Shown here piece by piece: positions 1 through 12,591 of a stretch of 64,000 bases of DNA (the first letter of the stretch is position 1; every line of letters starts with the position of its first letter). The position numbers and the translations under genes are program-made. Under the pieces are notes generated by a model, which saw only the letters and a list, made by a program, of their open reading frames with translations, had not been told where the DNA came from and searched no databases. The DNA comes from Talinum fruticosum (taxonomy: Eukaryota > Streptophyta > Magnoliopsida > Caryophyllales > Talinaceae), in contig JAITYX010000028.1 in the NCBI GenBank assembly GCA_021018815.1, forward strand, positions 3,489,001 to 3,553,000, given 5' to 3'.

Positions 1-361
1 GAGTTGTTGTTTTACCTTTTACGGTTAATTGTTAGGGAAGTCCAATAAGACAGTCCAATTAGTCGATTAATTCCTTTAAGTGGAATAGTTTTGCATTTAA
101 TTGTTATAAGGGTTGTCCAATTTGGCGGTCCAATTTTTATTCATTCTTCTAATCGAGCAATAAAATAAATAAAGCATAAAAGTTAGCATAAAACTTAATT
201 TTTACTTTATTATTATTAATCAAAGGTAAGCCTACCGCTTACCTTAATATATAGCTAAATAAAAATGGAAATAAAAAAGCACACTACTTGAAAATTAAAT
301 TGTTCTAAAGAGGCAAAACTAAAACTTCGAAAATTCTTTCTTTTTCTTCCTAATTTTAGCT
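1..361. other. Unassigned AT-rich sequence downstream of PMD relic
   Basis: No reading frame or repeat that I recognise. It lies just past the stop codon of the minus-strand PMD relic and could hold its 3' untranslated region. The phrase gtccaat recurs several times in the first 125 bases, with no clear meaning. Confidence 0.3.
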
Positions 362-3300
362 CTAGTCAATTTTCACTTTCTTTCCTTCTGCATCGCTTGA
401 TTTAGCTGCATCCTTATGGGTTCGTTTCTTATGTTTGTCAATCCTATAAGCCCTTCTCTCCTCAACTTCTTTAGCTTCTGCCTCCCTCCTGCGAGCTCGT
501 TCGTCTATCCGTGGGATCACTTCATGAATTTGAAGAGGCACGAGTAGTTCACTTATCTACAAGTTTCAGCGAACCTCGGCAGGTTCGCCCAATTATCAAA
601 CCATGTCGAACCCACCTTGAGCTGCCAAAGCCTCGCAAATAGTTCAAAAGAAGTAGGCGAGATACAATCCAAATAAGGGATCTCCTTGACTCGTCCCATT
701 TGGCGCATTATATGGTAAGTGAAGTAAAACGCCCCCAAATGCATCAAAGGTGTAAAAGGATGCTTTTCAGTGTGTGTCCTAAATTAGGACACCTTCTAAT
801 GTTCGATATACCACATGATAGGATGCCTACATCTCAACCAGGCCTCCCACCAATAAGTCTGTATGGTAAGTCAAGGCACTTAGCCGTTGTCGCTGATAAA
901 GCCGAGTAGCTAGGTACTCGCTCCGCTCTTGCTGGTGCATGTACCAATTTAAGGTGCTCCACCAACTAAATTTGCACACAATAGATAGTAAAATTATTAG
1001 GGTCGTGTACGGTCGAATTCATCATTGTCTACGGCTAAATAGCAGCAAAATGAAGTTAAAAAAAAAAGAAGAAGGGAACGAAAAGTGAGAGTTAATGCCA
1101 AGGACTTCTTAGCCTCGCCGGCGCCGGATCGCTAACTCTTGGCCGGCCGCGCATACCTAGCCTTACCTGGATGATTCCCGATTATCATTTTCTCGCTTAC
1201 TTGCAATAACAAGGGGTTTCCCGCAAAGTCAATGTTTGGTTTTGCTTAACCCGGTCCAGCCCTATAATTGTCTCTACGATGATCGAGGAGTACGGGAGCG
1301 GTAATCCTCCAATTGCTTAGTGAAGTTCAACAATACAAGCAGGTGCCATGTTCCTATCACTTCCCACTAATAGGAAACCACTTATCAGGAAAGTGATTAT
1401 GGTCCGAAGTCTTTGAATGTGTGTATGCCTTGAAGAATAAATCGGACGAGTAGTGTGACATCGGATTCATTAGATACACTTCGTTCCTAATCGGAATCCA
1501 ACTTAGATTCTCGTTATTCAACTTCATAAGGCTCTTATATGTTTCATACATATTAGTAGAAGGAGTCGGAACCAAGTTTGCTTCGATGTTAAATGCCTAG
1601 GATGGCATCAAATTCTTTAGGAAGGGAACATAATTCTTTATCCCCAAACCTAAAGACACGATACTCGGGATTCCAAAAGGCAATTATAGCCCTTAAAAGA
1701 ATCCAGTAGACTTTTACCTACCTAATACTCGAATAAGGTATTCAGTCCTAAGGGCACAACCCTACTTTATCAACTTCGGTTAACTTGTGCATCGAAGGCG
1801 ACAATTCAATTACGAAATTCATCTTTGAAGGCAAAAAGGAATGCAAAGGAGCTGGGGAATTTTCTTAGGAACCGTATTTTTAGAGAATTATAAAAAGGGG
1901 TTGAAAGTGTGATTCTTTGTGACAGGCCACCATGTCATTTTATAGCAAATTCTAGTACCAAAGTCCTCATCCATCACGTCACTACCATCATCCGGAGCGC
2001 CGAACCGTATGTTGACCTTTGCTGGTCGGTTCACTTTAATTTTTGACCCGAACACTCTTTGGGCCAATTTTCGTTTTCTGCTTTTGGACGATTTCGGCCA
2101 AGCCTTATTATTGTTGGATCATGCACTTAACATTCCTAATTTTTTATGTTATTATTTTCTTTTGGAGGGAATGGGCACTAGCACAAATTTTTTTGATTTG
2201 TCTTTGCCATTTTTTCTAAATTTTTTTGCATCATATAAATAAAAGAAACAATTTTAGAATCAAGCTTTTGGATAAATGTCATTTCATACAGAACATTAAT
2301 ATTAACTAAAGCAACCTACAAGGGGCTGTTTTAATCTTCATCGTCGGAGGCATCATTGAAGATATAATTACCAAAATTCTCCAAGATTGAAGTGGAAACT
2401 CGTCTGTCCCCACCGGCTTGCAAGGAGCTAGCCCCGAGCCCCAAGTTAATTCGAAGCTTCATTAGAAGGCTCGTTATACGACATCCGGTGAAAATCATAT
2501 GGGTTACCATGAGGGCCAAGCGCTTGTAGAGGCATGACATCCATATAGGCCTCGAAGAAGTTAGGCCCAAGACCTGGAAGAGCTAGGCCTAGGTACGAAT
2601 GTACTTGGCCCCGCCTTGGAAGCACAATGTCGGTGAGGGCGCCTTGAAGAACAATGAGAAGTACCCGCTCTAGCCATGTTACTAGATGGCATCTATTGGC
2701 TAAAGGGACGTGTTTGAGCCCCACAGCCACCAAGCTTCCGATGGAGGAGACCTAGATCAACGATCCTACAAAAATAATGGACCAATTAGCACATCTACTA
2801 AAAGCTCATGAGTTAGCACTTTCACTAAAAAAAAAAAGACACCTGAAATGTTCGGAATGTCTTTCCAAGTAAATAGGTCCTTGAAAGCTTTAAGGGCTGA
2901 TTGGAGCTTGATTGACACGATTCGAGATTGCTCCAGTGTCGTATTCTAAATTAATTATGTTAGCAAGACACTTTTAGCATGCAACTAAAAGTAAAAGAGC
3001 ATAATGCTCTTACCTGTTCTCCGATTCTTTAGAAGAGAATGCCCCACACGTTCATCTTCGAGAATTTACGATCCTAACATAGCATGTGGACTCCCGGGTT
3101 GAGACACGTTGACATCAAGGGTTGGAATGTGAATGTTACTCGGGAGAAGCTTTAGAGATAAAATTAATTTCCACACAAAAACTCAACTACACAAAAAGGT
3201 AGAACAAAACTTACCAATCGTGTTATTATTCATCCCAAATGTTGAGCATAAGATGAATTCATGTCCAAAAACTAGAAGTAAAGATACCTAGTGATTATTT

Positions 3301-4870
3301 CCTCCTGCTCCTCTTGAGTAATAGAGCGGAAGTAAAACATCGTTTGTGGAGGATCTTGGGGAATAAAAGGAGGCCACATATTGTAACGAATTAGTAGCGT
3401 AACCAAGATACCAACAAAAGCCAAATGGACTCGTAAGAAAAATTCATCTTTTACTCAATTCCTCGCCATGCCTAGATTTGGATGAAGTTCAATTTGGGTC
3501 CAAAGATGGAAGTTAGATTGCACGCACAAGACCTATGAGGAGACAAACAAGAAACTAAAAAAATCAGGCAAGTAAATGCTCGACTATTTGGCTGGCACCA
3601 GCCACCATGGCCTTGCCCATAGGCCCACCACGAGCCATGGGTTGGGCAGCAGACCGGGCACGTAAAAGGGAAATTTCTAGGTTACTCTAGCTCAAATTTT
3701 AAAGCTTAAAAGTGACATACCGAAGTCACACGATTAAGGGCATACCTTAACAAGCCAAAATCATGTGCCTTTCGCCGTTGGAGGTGAACTTTAGCCCATG
3801 CTATCGAGGCGGGGAAGGAAGGATGATTCCTTAAACTGGGTGAGAGATGGGGAAAATACTCGTATAGCCACGATTGCAATTTTGCAAAGCAAGTGTGATC
3901 CTTTTCCAAGCAAGATTAGGCATTTCGGAAGTTAAAATAAGAGATGGAGTAACTCAATAATCTTCCACAAGCCACATAAGGGCATGTAGTTCATCGAGTC
4001 CTTCTTAACTATTGTATTCCTCAACCTAGAGCGTAAACCCCTTATGATACAAGTGTAGGCGGACACACCCCAATTAAGGTCTTTAATCTTGTCCAAGTCT
4101 ACTAAGTTCACTAAATAGTAAACGTATACTTTATTATCTTGATCCGAAGCGGATGGATGTGCTTAGCATAAGGGCTAGCACTATCCGGACTTGTTGTTGT
4201 TGAGTGTGTTGAGCCTAGAACTTGACATTTTCGATGACCTTAAAAAGAAGACTATATTTGAAGAAATTAGCATGAGGAAATTGGCTAGCATTGGGATCAA
4301 AAAGGTGATGCAAATTGTCACGATTCTTATACAAGTGCCGATCTTAAACTAAAGGTTCCCCGAAGCCCTAACCCAAAAGAGTGTCAAAGTCAAGAGGCGT
4401 GATGGACATCTCCTCGAAAGGAAAATGAATGGTGTTGGTGGTATCCCAAAACCGTTCACTAATGGCCTTATTAGGGTCACGCTCTTTCCTGTCACACAAG
4501 TGGTTTAAAGCAACAAAGAAGAAACTAAACCCGACACCTGTTCATGATAGGTTCCAATGGGTAGCTCCTCTCCTTGAATATCTCCATAAATTTCAGGATG
4601 GCACCACTACTCCGGATGGTGACTTTATACAAAATGAAAATCCAACAAGATTTTTAGTTGATACAAGTACCACTCCAAATATGAAAAAGAAGAAATTCAA
4701 GCTAACAAGCTTACCGAAATAGCAAGAGAAGAGGCATGATTGTCGGCCTCCACCAAGAGGTCATTGGGGCTCCACCCATTGTTAGGGTGTCATTCTTGTT
4801 CCAAGAAATTGTCATGAACTAGGTTTTCGGTTCTCGTCCTCTTAATGGGATGAGCACGCCTTTTAGACAT
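362..4870 (-). pseudogene. Plant mobile domain (PMD) protein gene, degenerate
   Basis: Relic of a PMD-family gene (the family often annotated 'aminotransferase-like, plant mobile domain'), found in host genes and in plant transposons. I place the start at 4868-4870 because it opens a basic N-terminus (MSKRRAHPIKRTRTEN). Family blocks follow in order on the minus strand, in changing frames: ERFWDTTNTIHFPFEE then ITPLDFDTLLG near 4470-4370; YLVNLVDLDKIKDLNWGV near 4120-4060; LQSWLYEYFPHLSP near 3880-3840; and LSWIPIRNEVYL near 1480. A charged, NLS-like tail ends at the stop at 362-364. Stops and frame changes break the gene throughout, and 1.8-3.6 kb shows no domain, so it is long for the family and may hold introns or insertions. 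A block near 1700 (FWNPEYRVFRFGDKEL) also resembles the DUF7745 type of plant transposon protein. Family assignment of the 3.7-4.9 kb part is fairly sure; continuity down to 362 is inferred. Confidence 0.62.
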
Positions 4871-5633
4871 TTTTCAAGATATTGTGTTTGGAAACCAAGC
4901 TAGTTTTCTCAAAGACAAGTATAAGCAAAGTTAATGCAATTAAGAGGAAGCAAAGAGAGGAGTAAATGAAGTGTGTAAAATGAACATACCGAAGACCTCT
5001 TTTTATATATAATCTTGACCAAGATTGACAAGGATACAAGAAAAAATGCAAAAAGTAAGAGGAGACCAAGTATAGATTCCAAGAGCACGCGAGACAAAGC
5101 TCGCCTAAAGTTTGGCAGCCACCGGCTACAAGCCCCGACTAGCGTCACCTCAGCGACAACTTTGCAGGTGTAGCTGATGGCTAGGCTTGTGAGGTCCGAT
5201 CGGACGTGGCAAGTAGCTTCTTGGAGCGTTATGCATGCAAGTGGGTCTTTAAACCCACAATGTCAACTTTATCATATCAAATTTTTAGTATGTCTTTGAT
5301 CGAATTATTTAGATAAAATGTTGATCTTGCATGAATATAATGATCCACTAATAATAGAAACAATCAAAGCTTCAATAGAAAATCACCAAGCTTTAGGACA
5401 TTAATCAAGCCAACCTCGTGACCCTTTTACCGGACATCGAACGCCCACATCGTGATAAAGTCGAGGCCCTCGTCTTAGAGTTTAGGTTCGACAACAACGA
5501 ATTTTAGACGCTACAAATCAATTAGTATTCAACTTAGTGCCAAAAAGCAAGATAAGTACCCTTTAGTGTCTACTTTGACTCTTCGTCTTTCAGTCTCGGT
5601 CAAAGTGGGAGCTAACCGTAGAAACCTAAAACA
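4871..5633. other. Unassigned sequence between PMD relic and Tat LTR A
   Basis: This would be the upstream region of the PMD relic. I see no clear coding sequence and no convincing TATA box tied to a start. Short ORFs here carry no recognisable domain. Confidence 0.3.
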
Positions 5634-5940
5634 TGTCACTCTTATCTCTTTTATTTTCGTATTTGATTTTTTAGCCAGGTGATGAAATCCCAATCTCGTT
5701 TGCGGATTCGGATCACATTCGGATTCTAATTGGCGTGACGAAAGCCGATAAACCACAAAAACCTTTTAGCACCAAAAATCAACCTTATTTACATTGGGCT
5801 GGTTTCCTTTGAGTTGTCCAAGCTTCGGTCAAAGCGTAAGGCCAACCTTTGCTTGGCCTTGCAAATAAGGCCATGCTACATGCTAAATGCTCCGTTTCAT
5901 CTTTAGCGTCCAACCAAGACTTGGAGCTTAATTCATTTGT

Positions 5941-6085
5941 ACGACGTCGTATTTACCGATGCCGCATTTCATGGCAAAACTCGCCGAAATGCTATGTTTT
6001 ACTCCAGGAGTCCTATCGAGACACGGAGCTCAAATGCATAAAACGACGCCGTATTTGACGAGCACCGCATTTCGGGAAGTCATTG
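5941..6085 (+). repeat. Iterated palindromic ACGACGYCGT unit in LTR A U3
   Basis: ACGACGTCGT at 5941 and ACGACGCCGT at 6043 are each followed about 15 bases later by CCGCATTTC, giving two copies of a ~100-bp unit. Weaker versions of the same words occur in copies B and C. The position upstream of the TATA box fits an iterated enhancer-like U3 module, but function is inferred. Confidence 0.55.
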
Positions 6086-6311
6086 CCTAAACGTTGCATT
6101 TTGCTCCGGAGACAAGTTGCAACACGGAAGGATGATTTGAGCATACAACGCTAGTTCTTGACTCGACGTAGCATATCTCGGCGTTGTATGTGGGATCCTA
6201 GTTTAAGGAAGTTTTGGTCCGATTTTTCTCATTTTTTGGCTGGTTCGTCTGTTTATTTTGGATGATCTGTTTAAGGTGTTCCCTAGGTCATTTTATCACC
6301 TAATCCTCCAT

Positions 6312-6318
6312 TATAAAT
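6312..6318 (+). promoter_or_regulatory. TATA box of LTR A
   Basis: TATAAAT in the context cctccattataaatgaagag. It aligns with TATAAATA in LTR C and TATAAGG in LTR B, about 650-680 bases after each LTR start. Confidence 0.6.
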
Positions 6319-7639
6319 GAAGAGCATAGGCTCTCATGTTGAGAATGGCCATTTCCTGTGCTAAATGCTACCGAATACTAACGAGAGAGAAATTTCCTAA
6401 GCAAAACTCCGTTAAAATTTAACTAACAGCTTATTAAATGCTTCACGTATTCCGATCTCTTGGTTTTCTTTCAGCCAATGCTCACTACAAAACCGATATT
6501 CAATCCCTAACCTTTACCATTCACATACATAATTCTACTTTCACCAAAATTCACAAAAAGTCGCTTTAATTTTATCACCCTCGAGCTTCGAATCCATTTC
6601 GAGACCCGGATCGGCAGGTGGGACAACCCGAGGGTGCCAGATTCACTTTCGATCCAAAGAGTTTATTTAATTCATGCTATTTATCGCTTTGTGCATTGTG
6701 GTGCAAAAGATGTAATCGCTTTTAATTCCCCCGCTGCAATGTTTTTATTGCTTTGGCTTTCCTTTTTGCTTTTCTTTGTCGCTTCCATTTACTCGCTTTA
6801 TTATCTATTTATCGCTTTCCTACGCATGCTTGGTTGATTTAATTTCGATTTAATATGTTGTGTGCTTTCCTAAAACATGTTTTCCAAACTTACATCTCAA
6901 ATCAATAAAGGTCGTCTGTTGACAGATGGACGTAAGGGTTCATCTCTACGTTTTGTACCTTTGCCCCCAAATCGAGATTTATTGTTCTACATCAATGGAG
7001 TCATCTATTCAAACCTCTTTGAAGCTTAGTTTTCCCATACTAATATTGGAAGAGTATTCCTTTAATTTTGTTAGTTTCTATTCCTAAAACTAACTGGCAA
7101 CACTTATTTTCCTTTTTATTTCTCTTTAATTAGCTCCTCGGTATTTCTTATTGAAAATGAAAAAAAAGAATTTTATTTCTGATAGTTTAAGTCAAGGACC
7201 GAGACTCGATCACCTCGGTCACGACCCACGGCCGGCGCCAACTACCATACGAGTGCTAGGTCTTACCGGCACCGAACGATCACAAGGCAAGGCTTTAGTC
7301 CAAGCTGGTGTTTTTACATCGGTTTGGCCCAAAAGTCTTGTGGCATAGATAAATTTATTTTATTTTGATATTTTCATAAGTTGTGAAATAATATCCCGAG
7401 GCTTCTAAAAATAATTTCTAAAATAAATTATTAATAAAATCGCCAATCACCTTTGCTTAAATTATTACAAACCTATTTATAAGGATTGAAAATCCTAATA
7501 AAAGGTACTTCCCATTTCTAATAAACATTTCTAAAAATCATCTTCAAACCAAAAGAGACCCGACATTCGTGGGGAAACTAGGCCCTCCCAATCCAGCTCC
7601 CTCCATGGAGGGGATGGATGGGCCATGTTTCCTATAATG

Positions 7640-8632
7640 TGGATAACACGATTGTAGTACTTTATACCAAGAATGTGAAGCACATCCAAAAGGTGAATTC
7701 CTCGTTTAGGGAGGTTATTTGTTCAAAGGTACCAGAATATGTGTGCCCATTTGTGGCACAAGGGAGTTAATTATCGAGAGGTACATTCCGGAGGACTAGC
7801 TGGCCATTTCGGAGAGAGGAAGACGACTCAAATGATTGAGTAGAATTATTTCCGGCTGATTATAGATAATTGTGTTTAAGACATCATCAAGCGATGTGTG
7901 GTAAGCCAATATGCCAAGAGTCATTCCTTGGCCCAAGGACTTGATACTCCTCTACTCATTCCAACTCAGCCATGGGTGGGTCTTGATTTCATTCTGGGTC
8001 AACCTCATACTCAAAGGGGAAAAGACTCTATTCTCGGTGGTTGTTGATCGATTTTAAAAGATGGCTCACTTCATTACTTGCAACAAGACAAATGATGCTC
8101 CATTAGTTGCTAAGCTTTATTTCAAGGAAGTGGTGAGACAACATGGAATCCAAAGACAATGGTTTCGAGACAAGGATGCAAAGTTCCTTAGTCATATATG
8201 GGTTACCTTATAGAAGAAGCTGGGAACTAAGTTGAAGTACAAGCACCACCTACCACCCCGTGACAGATTGGCAAATTAAGGTCACCAACAGAATGTTGGG
8301 AGTCTCACTCGGAACTTTGATCAAATCTAATGTTAAGGTGTGGGATCAACTTCTCCCATATACAATCGCACAGCAAGCAAAACTACAAGTGTGTCTCTAT
8401 TCAAAGTTTTATATGGCGTGAAACTCGCTGTCTCAATTTGATTTGACCGTGAAAGCTTTTACTAAAAGCTTCAATCTGATGCTATCAAGATAGCTGCTCG
8501 GATCCGGGAATTCCATAAGAAGGCAACAACAAGGATTGAGCAAGCTCATTAACCTTACATGGCTAGCGCTAACAAAAACCACATGCATATGGTTTTTAGG
8601 CAAGGTGATCTCGTCTAGTGTAAACACCGAAA
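7640..8632 (+). pseudogene. Chromovirus (Ty3/gypsy) integrase relic
   Basis: Integrase core of a Ty3/gypsy pol polyprotein, the enzyme that joins element cDNA to chromosomal DNA. The zinc-binding start reads REVHSGGLAGHFGERKTT at about 7770-7820, then a CxxC block in which the second Cys reads Ser (RCVVSQYAKS). The first catalytic Asp is in WVGLDFILGQP, the second in RDKDAKFLSHIW. The third acidic residue appears replaced: where the family has QTE-V-NR, the frame reads QIKVTNR. Internal stops and frameshifts are frequent. It ends at RQGDLV just before LTR B, so LTR B either inserted there or recombined onto it. It may come from the same family as the chromovirus array at 20-43 kb, but that is not shown. 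Confidence 0.82.
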
Positions 8633-8635
8633 ATA

Positions 8636-10215
8636 TGTCAACCTTATCTCTTTTATTTTCATCATTTATTTTGTTAGCCTACCGATGAAATCCGAGTCCT
8701 ATTTACAAACTCGAATCATGATCGGAGTCCGATCGGTGTGGTGGAAATAAGTAAACCACCAAAAACTAATTAGCACCACAAAATTAGCCTTTTTCTTAGG
8801 CCGGCCCACACACCCATTTTCTATGGTCGAACCAAGATCGGGTAAGGCTCTCAATAAGGAGAAAAGGCAATGTTTCACTTTCAGCGTTCCAGCCTAACAT
8901 GGAACTCATATATCCGTACAAAACCCTTTTGATCGATGCTACATTTCATGGCTTGCATTGCTAAAATGCTGCATTTGGTTCCGATATCCAATTAAGCCGA
9001 AAAAGTATGTTTTGATCGGTGCCGTGTTTTTAGTGTTACTTGGCCAAAACGTTGCGTTTGGTATCAGCGCTCAACCGAGCCACAAAAGTCAAGACCCCCA
9101 CACGATGTCGTCTAGAGATCGGCACCATGTATCTCGACCCTTTCCATACGGTTTTCGATTCAGCTAGATTTTGTCTGGTTCTCCTCCGTGATCCTCACCA
9201 TAGACCGGCCCCAGTTTAGTTATAGTGGACAGCTGAAGTGAATTTTTAGGTCATTTTTGTTATCAAGGTCTCTTCTATAAGGACCTAATCCTAATTTTTA
9301 AGCTACCGATTTTGGTGCTGAGTTCTACATGTTAATCTCTTGTTGCTGAACCCTAACCTTAGAATGCTAAATTTTAGCTAAGAGCCATTGAATGCAAAGG
9401 TTTTGGCTACCTTGAAGCTAGAAGTTGTATTTTAGTCTCTTGGCTAATGTTTAGCTAAGCACTACTATATCTTTACTTAGAGATACATATAGTTTTCTCT
9501 TCCACTACCTAATCCCCTCATTTTCACCATACTTCCACATGCATTTTACGTTACCTAACCTCACAAATTCCACAAAATAACCTTTTTCGGGCTCTCTACT
9601 TTACCGTCGCTCTTTAAGATTCGGTTCGTGAACCAAGCTTAGCAGGTGGGACAACCTAAGGGCATCCACTCAACCTTTGCTTCCTTTATGGTTTTATATA
9701 TTTATGCTTTTAATGTTTTCCTTATTTTTGATCAAAATGTAATCACATTTAATTCCTCCCCGTCTGCTATAACTTTTATTTTCGCTTATCATTTCACTTT
9801 CCTTTATCGTTTTTCTTATCGGTTTCCTATCTGCTTTTACCGCTTTCCTAGAATGTTTTGAATGATTTAATTTTTGGCACTTGCATGTTCTATGCTTGAC
9901 TAATAGCACATTATTTTGACTCACAACTCCACTTAATAAAGGTCGTCTGTTGACAGAGCGGAATGGAGGGCTTATCCCTACATTTCGTGCCTTCACCCCG
10001 AACACCGGATTCTTGGTTCTAGGTCGTTGCGGTCACTTTTTAAAACTTTTTCAATCTTCATTTTCCCATACTAAGTATGGAGAGTTTTGTTTCTATTTTT
10101 GTTAGTTTTCATTTTCTAAAACCGACTAGCGACTCTCTTCTTTTTGTTTCTATTTTTCCTAATTGTATCTCGGCATTTCTAAGTTAAAAATGGACAAAAT
10201 TTTAGTTATTTTCTA
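8636..10215 (+). mobile_element. Tat/Ogre-type LTR copy B, 3'-truncated
   Basis: Begins TGTCA at 8636 directly after the integrase relic. It matches copy A through the gatgaaatcc block, the aggtgggacaacc motif (9644) and the aaggtcgtctgttgacag block (about 9940). Similarity stops near 10215, before the part shared by the ends of A and C. No PBS follows. Confidence 0.72.
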
Positions 10216-11127
10216 ATAGCCAAAGCTATAGACTTTGATGGGGAAAACACCCCAAGTCAGGCTTAAACTAATAATGAAGACCAATCAACACAACTACTCG
10301 GAATATAAGCCCTTAGAATGGACTCGCTGGATCTTCACTTTTAACACAAACCTCTAGAGACTTTTCACAACACTCAAGAATACTTGCCTACCTCCTCGGC
10401 TAGAAGTGATGAGAAAAACAAGATTAAAGATAATCAGAGATAATAAGTCTAAGTTGATCTTTCCGAGTTGACAATCTTTTGAGCTCGGACATTTTTCCAA
10501 TTACATTCATATCTACTTGGGCATTATTAGTAAAGCTAAGGGGAAAGTTTAAGGATAAGAATTTCAAGATAACTAGGAGATAGCGATTGCAGCTATCACT
10601 ATCATCAGAATCATACTATTTAGACTTGTCAATTTGCACGGGCAGGTAAATATGGGTCAGGTGTGTTTGAGTTCGATTCAATAATAGGTTGGGTGTGTTT
10701 CGGGTTCGGCTAAATCGCAAGTGGTCGTATATTAGGTTATAGGGGTTTCGGATCGACCTAACGGGTTGAGACCACCTTTTTATCGGTTATTTTTCTTTTA
10801 TACATTATAAAAATTCGACATATGTTTGTTTAAATTTGCGCATAGTTATACGAAAAAGTATAGTATTTGTAGTTTCTAAAAAGGATATTGAAAAAATTCA
10901 AAACATTCATCATGATATTTGCGTGAGGATTACATTAAGTCGAATGACTTAACCGATTTATCCATTTAAATAAGACCAATGAAAACTTAGGCCAATAATG
11001 GGTTGGATAATAATGAGTTATTTTTATTAACAATTCGTTCAAGATTCTACTGTTTTTATTCTACTCTTCTATTATACTAATTCACAAGTTACACTTTATG
11101 AAGTTTATTATTCTAAACACCTAATAG
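10216..11127. other. Unassigned spacer between LTR B and LTR C
   Basis: No coding sequence recognised. Bases 10620-10800 carry repeated gggt/cgggtt words (for example gggtcaggtgtg and cgggttgagacc) like those in small non-autonomous DNA transposons, but I could not find paired inverted ends or a target duplication. Confidence 0.3.
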
Positions 11128-12574
11128 TGTCATCCCTTATCTCATTTAATTTCGTATCTTATTCTGTGGCCCAATGATGAAATCCCGAGTCTTGTTTGAG
11201 GCTTTAGATCACAAACTGTGTTTGATTGGTGCAACGGAAGCCGATAAACCACAAAGAACCTCCAACACCATATAAATAGCCTTTTGTCTTGGGTCGATCC
11301 GAAATCCCTTTTCTTTCTGGACGATCCAAGACCAGGCCAAGCCTTAAGAGACAACGGAGTCCAATGCTATGTACCGGGAAATTCTAAGTTCGGAATGCCG
11401 CATTTTACTTTTGTCCAATTAGACGAAGCTAAAAACCCGAACACGACATTAAAACGTTGCATTTCATGATCACAAGCGTCAAAGTGCTGCAATGAAACTC
11501 TAAGACAGTCCACTCGAGACTACGAGCTTTTCCCATCAAAACGATGTCATGATCGGCGCACGTAAGTGGAACATTGCGTTTTGGCTTGCAGACTCCCTCT
11601 TCAACACGCTAGGGCACGAAACCCTAGGCATGCCGAGGTAGCCGCCGCCCCGTCCGAATTCTATTCGATTGTATCCCCTCTTATCGTGTTCAATCTTTTT
11701 ATTTTCCGGCCCGATTTTTCTCAACGGCCTTGGACGGCTAGCCGAGACCAACCCTAGGTCATTTATGACCTAGTTCTCTCCCTATAAATATAGAGCCTTG
11801 GTTCTCATTTCTATATGGCTTTTCTCTTATGCGTAATGCTATAGAAAGCTAATCGAGCATTCATTGCTTAACGTTATTCTGCTGAAAAGCATCCTCAAAT
11901 ACTCCCTTTTCTACACATCGACGCTGAACCCTTGCAAACAGACTAAAGAATATTCAATTATTCTGATATGTACACATTCATTTAGCAGATCTTTCCTATT
12001 CCTTACAAACTCACCTTTTCAAAAACTCATAAAAGGGCCCCTCTCTTCTTTCATTTGCCGTTGTTGCATCAAGAGATCCAGTGTGAAGATCCAAATCAAT
12101 AGGTGGGACAAGCGAGGGAAATGATTGGGCCTTTGAACGTTTGACTTGTTTATTTTATGTTAAATAATCACTCTCTATATTGTGGATCAAAGTTGTAAAA
12201 TATGCCTACACCGGTGGGTCAATGACCGAGGCTCGAGTCTAGATCAATGTCTTCACACCGGTTTGGCCCTAAAGCCTCAAGTAGAACCCTAATCCCTGAT
12301 TCTTCAATCAAGGAAATAATATCCTGGGACTTCGAAAATAACTTATAAAATATAATTATTTATAAAACCGCCATTCAAATCTAATTTAATTCATTTTCAA
12401 CTAAATTTAATAAAATTCGAAAATTTTAATAAAAGGTTAAGTCCCACTTTCTAAGTTTCATCTTTCAAAAGCCTTAAATCATCTTCCCTCATCGAAAATC
12501 AAAAGAGCTTTCAAAAACCCGCCAACCATTCGTGGGGAAGCTCTGTTTGGCCCTCGCTGGTCGTGGTTCGTACA
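11128..12574 (+). mobile_element. Tat/Ogre-type LTR copy C, 5' LTR of Tat element 1
   Basis: 1447 bp, TGTCA...TACA, followed after one base by a PBS-like sequence, which marks it as a 5' LTR. It matches A and B in the first 160 bases and A in the last 300 (aataatatcc, then attcgtggggaa). Compared with A it lacks a stretch after aggtgggaca, including the gtctgttgacag block. Confidence 0.8.
11783..11790 (+). promoter_or_regulatory. TATA box of LTR C
   Basis: TATAAATA in ctccctataaatatagagcc, at the same relative place as the TATA box of LTR A. Confidence 0.6.
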
Positions 12575-12575
12575 A

Positions 12576-12591
12576 TGACGACTCCACTGGG
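12576..12591 (+). other. PBS of Tat element 1
   Basis: tgacgactccactggg starts one base after LTR C. From memory, Tat/Ogre elements often carry a tRNA-Arg-type PBS close to TGGCGACTCCACTGGGG; this copy would differ by one base near its start. Exact tRNA pairing was not computed. Confidence 0.6.

Larger units (their letters stand above)
5634..7590 (+). mobile_element. Tat/Ogre-type LTR copy A
   Basis: Starts with TGTCA. The first ~150 bases match copies B and C (tcttatctctttt, then a gatgaaatcc block, then accacaaa). A TATA box follows, then aggtgggacaacc, then aaggtcgtctgttgacag, which is shared with B. The last block (attcgtggggaa near 7568) matches the end of copy C, but the final bases and PBS are missing. 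At about 1.95 kb it is the longest of the three copies and keeps a middle part that C lacks. Confidence 0.75.

Noticed and set aside
2009..2242. 77-codon plus-strand ORF, hydrophobic, Phe/Leu-rich
   Set aside because: Composition from a T-rich stretch within the minus-strand PMD relic; no domain and no conserved neighbour.
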